A DNA stretch of 33,699 nucleotides, from assembly GCA_021848325.1 (NCBI GenBank), contig JAJZUU010000029.1, positions 1-33,699 on the forward strand, written 5' to 3'. Of this stretch, positions 33,302 through 33,699 are shown piece after piece. A model generated the notes under the pieces. It made no database searches. It saw only the letters and a list, made by a program, of their open reading frames with translations, and was not told the DNA's origin. Source of the stretch: Pseudomonadota bacterium (GTDB lineage Bacteria; Pseudomonadota; Gammaproteobacteria; Burkholderiales; JAJZUU01). Within the stretch, counting starts at the first letter, position 1, and every line of letters starts with the position of its first letter. The position numbers and the translations under genes were made by a program.

Positions 33302-33699
33302 GGCTTATAACCAGGCTCACCAGGTTGAGGCCCCGGATTAATAGGCCAGTTTGGCCAGTTTTTGACCGGAATGGATTGGCCACATGCCTTCATGGCCTGC
33401 TCGGCGCAATGGCAACAATTGTTTTTGATGAAGTCGTAGTTCTGGCACTTCTTCATTTCCCTCTTCACGCAATCATCATCCTGCGGCCCCTTCGTGGCCT
33501 CACAAGTAGCCCCTTTGGGTGCCGGATCTGGATGAACACCGTTTGGATCGAAACTCGACGTGTCGTTGTTGTCGCCGTTGAAGCGCATGAAGCAATGCTG
33601 GCCAGGGATTATGTAACCTTGAATCGGGCGATAGCACATCTCGGCATCAAGCCCTAATGGGTCTGTGTACTTCAAGGGATTGGATAGTGCGTAGGCGTA
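33298..33699 (-). CDS. C-terminal end of an Rhs/YD-repeat protein with a Cys-rich toxin-like tip (partial)
   Basis: The frame is open to the right edge of the window and begins there YAYALSNPLKYTDPLGLD, the hallmark end of the Rhs repeat-associated core (N-P-x-x-x-x-DP-x-G). The ~115-residue tip after DPLG is separate from the core and contains nine Cys. A His lies in PGQHCFMRF, and YDFIKNNCCHCAEQAMKACG follows ~55 residues on. A His before an NC motif resembles the order in permuted NlpC/P60 (LRAT-like) hydrolases, but this is a motif-level guess. The last residues are Pro-rich (NWPINPGPQPGEPGYKP). The delivery part of the protein lies outside the window. The membrane-protein gene overlaps its stop. 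Confidence 0.85.
   Translation of the reverse strand, partial: YAYALSNPLKYTDPLGLDAEMCYRPIQGYIIPGQHCFMRFNGDNNDTSSFDPNGVHPDPAPKGATCEATKGPQDDDCVKREMKKCQNYDFIKNNCCHCAEQAMKACGQSIPVKNWPNWPINPGPQPGEPGYKP

Overview
The window is GC-rich, gene-dense bacterial chromosome with short intergenic gaps. The gene families and the alaC-hom-thrC order suggest a betaproteobacterium, perhaps of the Nitrosomonadales/Sulfuricellaceae type; this rests on gene content only, and no rRNA or other phylogenetic marker is present. Most genes are housekeeping. What sets the window apart is a set of short, non-coding, transposon-like elements (MITE-like), three of which sit in or beside functional sites, and an Rhs-type toxin tip with a candidate immunity gene at the right edge.

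Layout, left to right. 1-128 is the end of a short mobile element (family A). 199-5967 is a translationally coupled set: a histone-deacetylase-family amidohydrolase, a very large membrane-bound PAS/GAF histidine kinase, and a HAD phosphatase. 5942-10186 holds a Mth938-like gene (minus) and the amino-acid operon alaC-hom-thrC; ThrC has an unusual four-cysteine insertion. nadC (minus) follows. clpB (11455-14034) has a good sigma-32-type promoter, but a 236-bp element (family B) lies between that promoter and the start codon. Next come a small unknown gene, intergenic repeats, a methyltransferase (minus), the divergent metR/metE pair, a DUF488 gene and a B12-domain radical SAM protein.

21085-23550 contains a possible small RNA and an ECF sigma-factor locus in decay. 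The sigma gene is split by a full copy of element A with a 5-bp target duplication, and the following small anti-sigma-like gene has an in-frame stop. A signal peptidase I with an extra N-terminal membrane domain follows. 23581-27518 holds thioredoxin (minus), a PilU-type ATPase, a thioredoxin-like gene cut from its start codon by element C (CTAG duplication), ampD and purU (minus).

27651-31825 is the class Ia ribonucleotide reductase operon nrdAB, with a strong NrdR-like box at the centre of a 34-bp near-perfect palindrome. 31826-32908 has no convincing gene. It holds two copies of a ~220-bp direct repeat, a long dyad element and a relic end of element B. The right edge, on the minus strand, carries the 3' end of an Rhs/YD-repeat protein with a Cys-rich C-terminal tip, overlapping by 4 bp a small membrane protein that is a plausible immunity gene.

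All identifications come from reading sequence motifs; no database search was possible.
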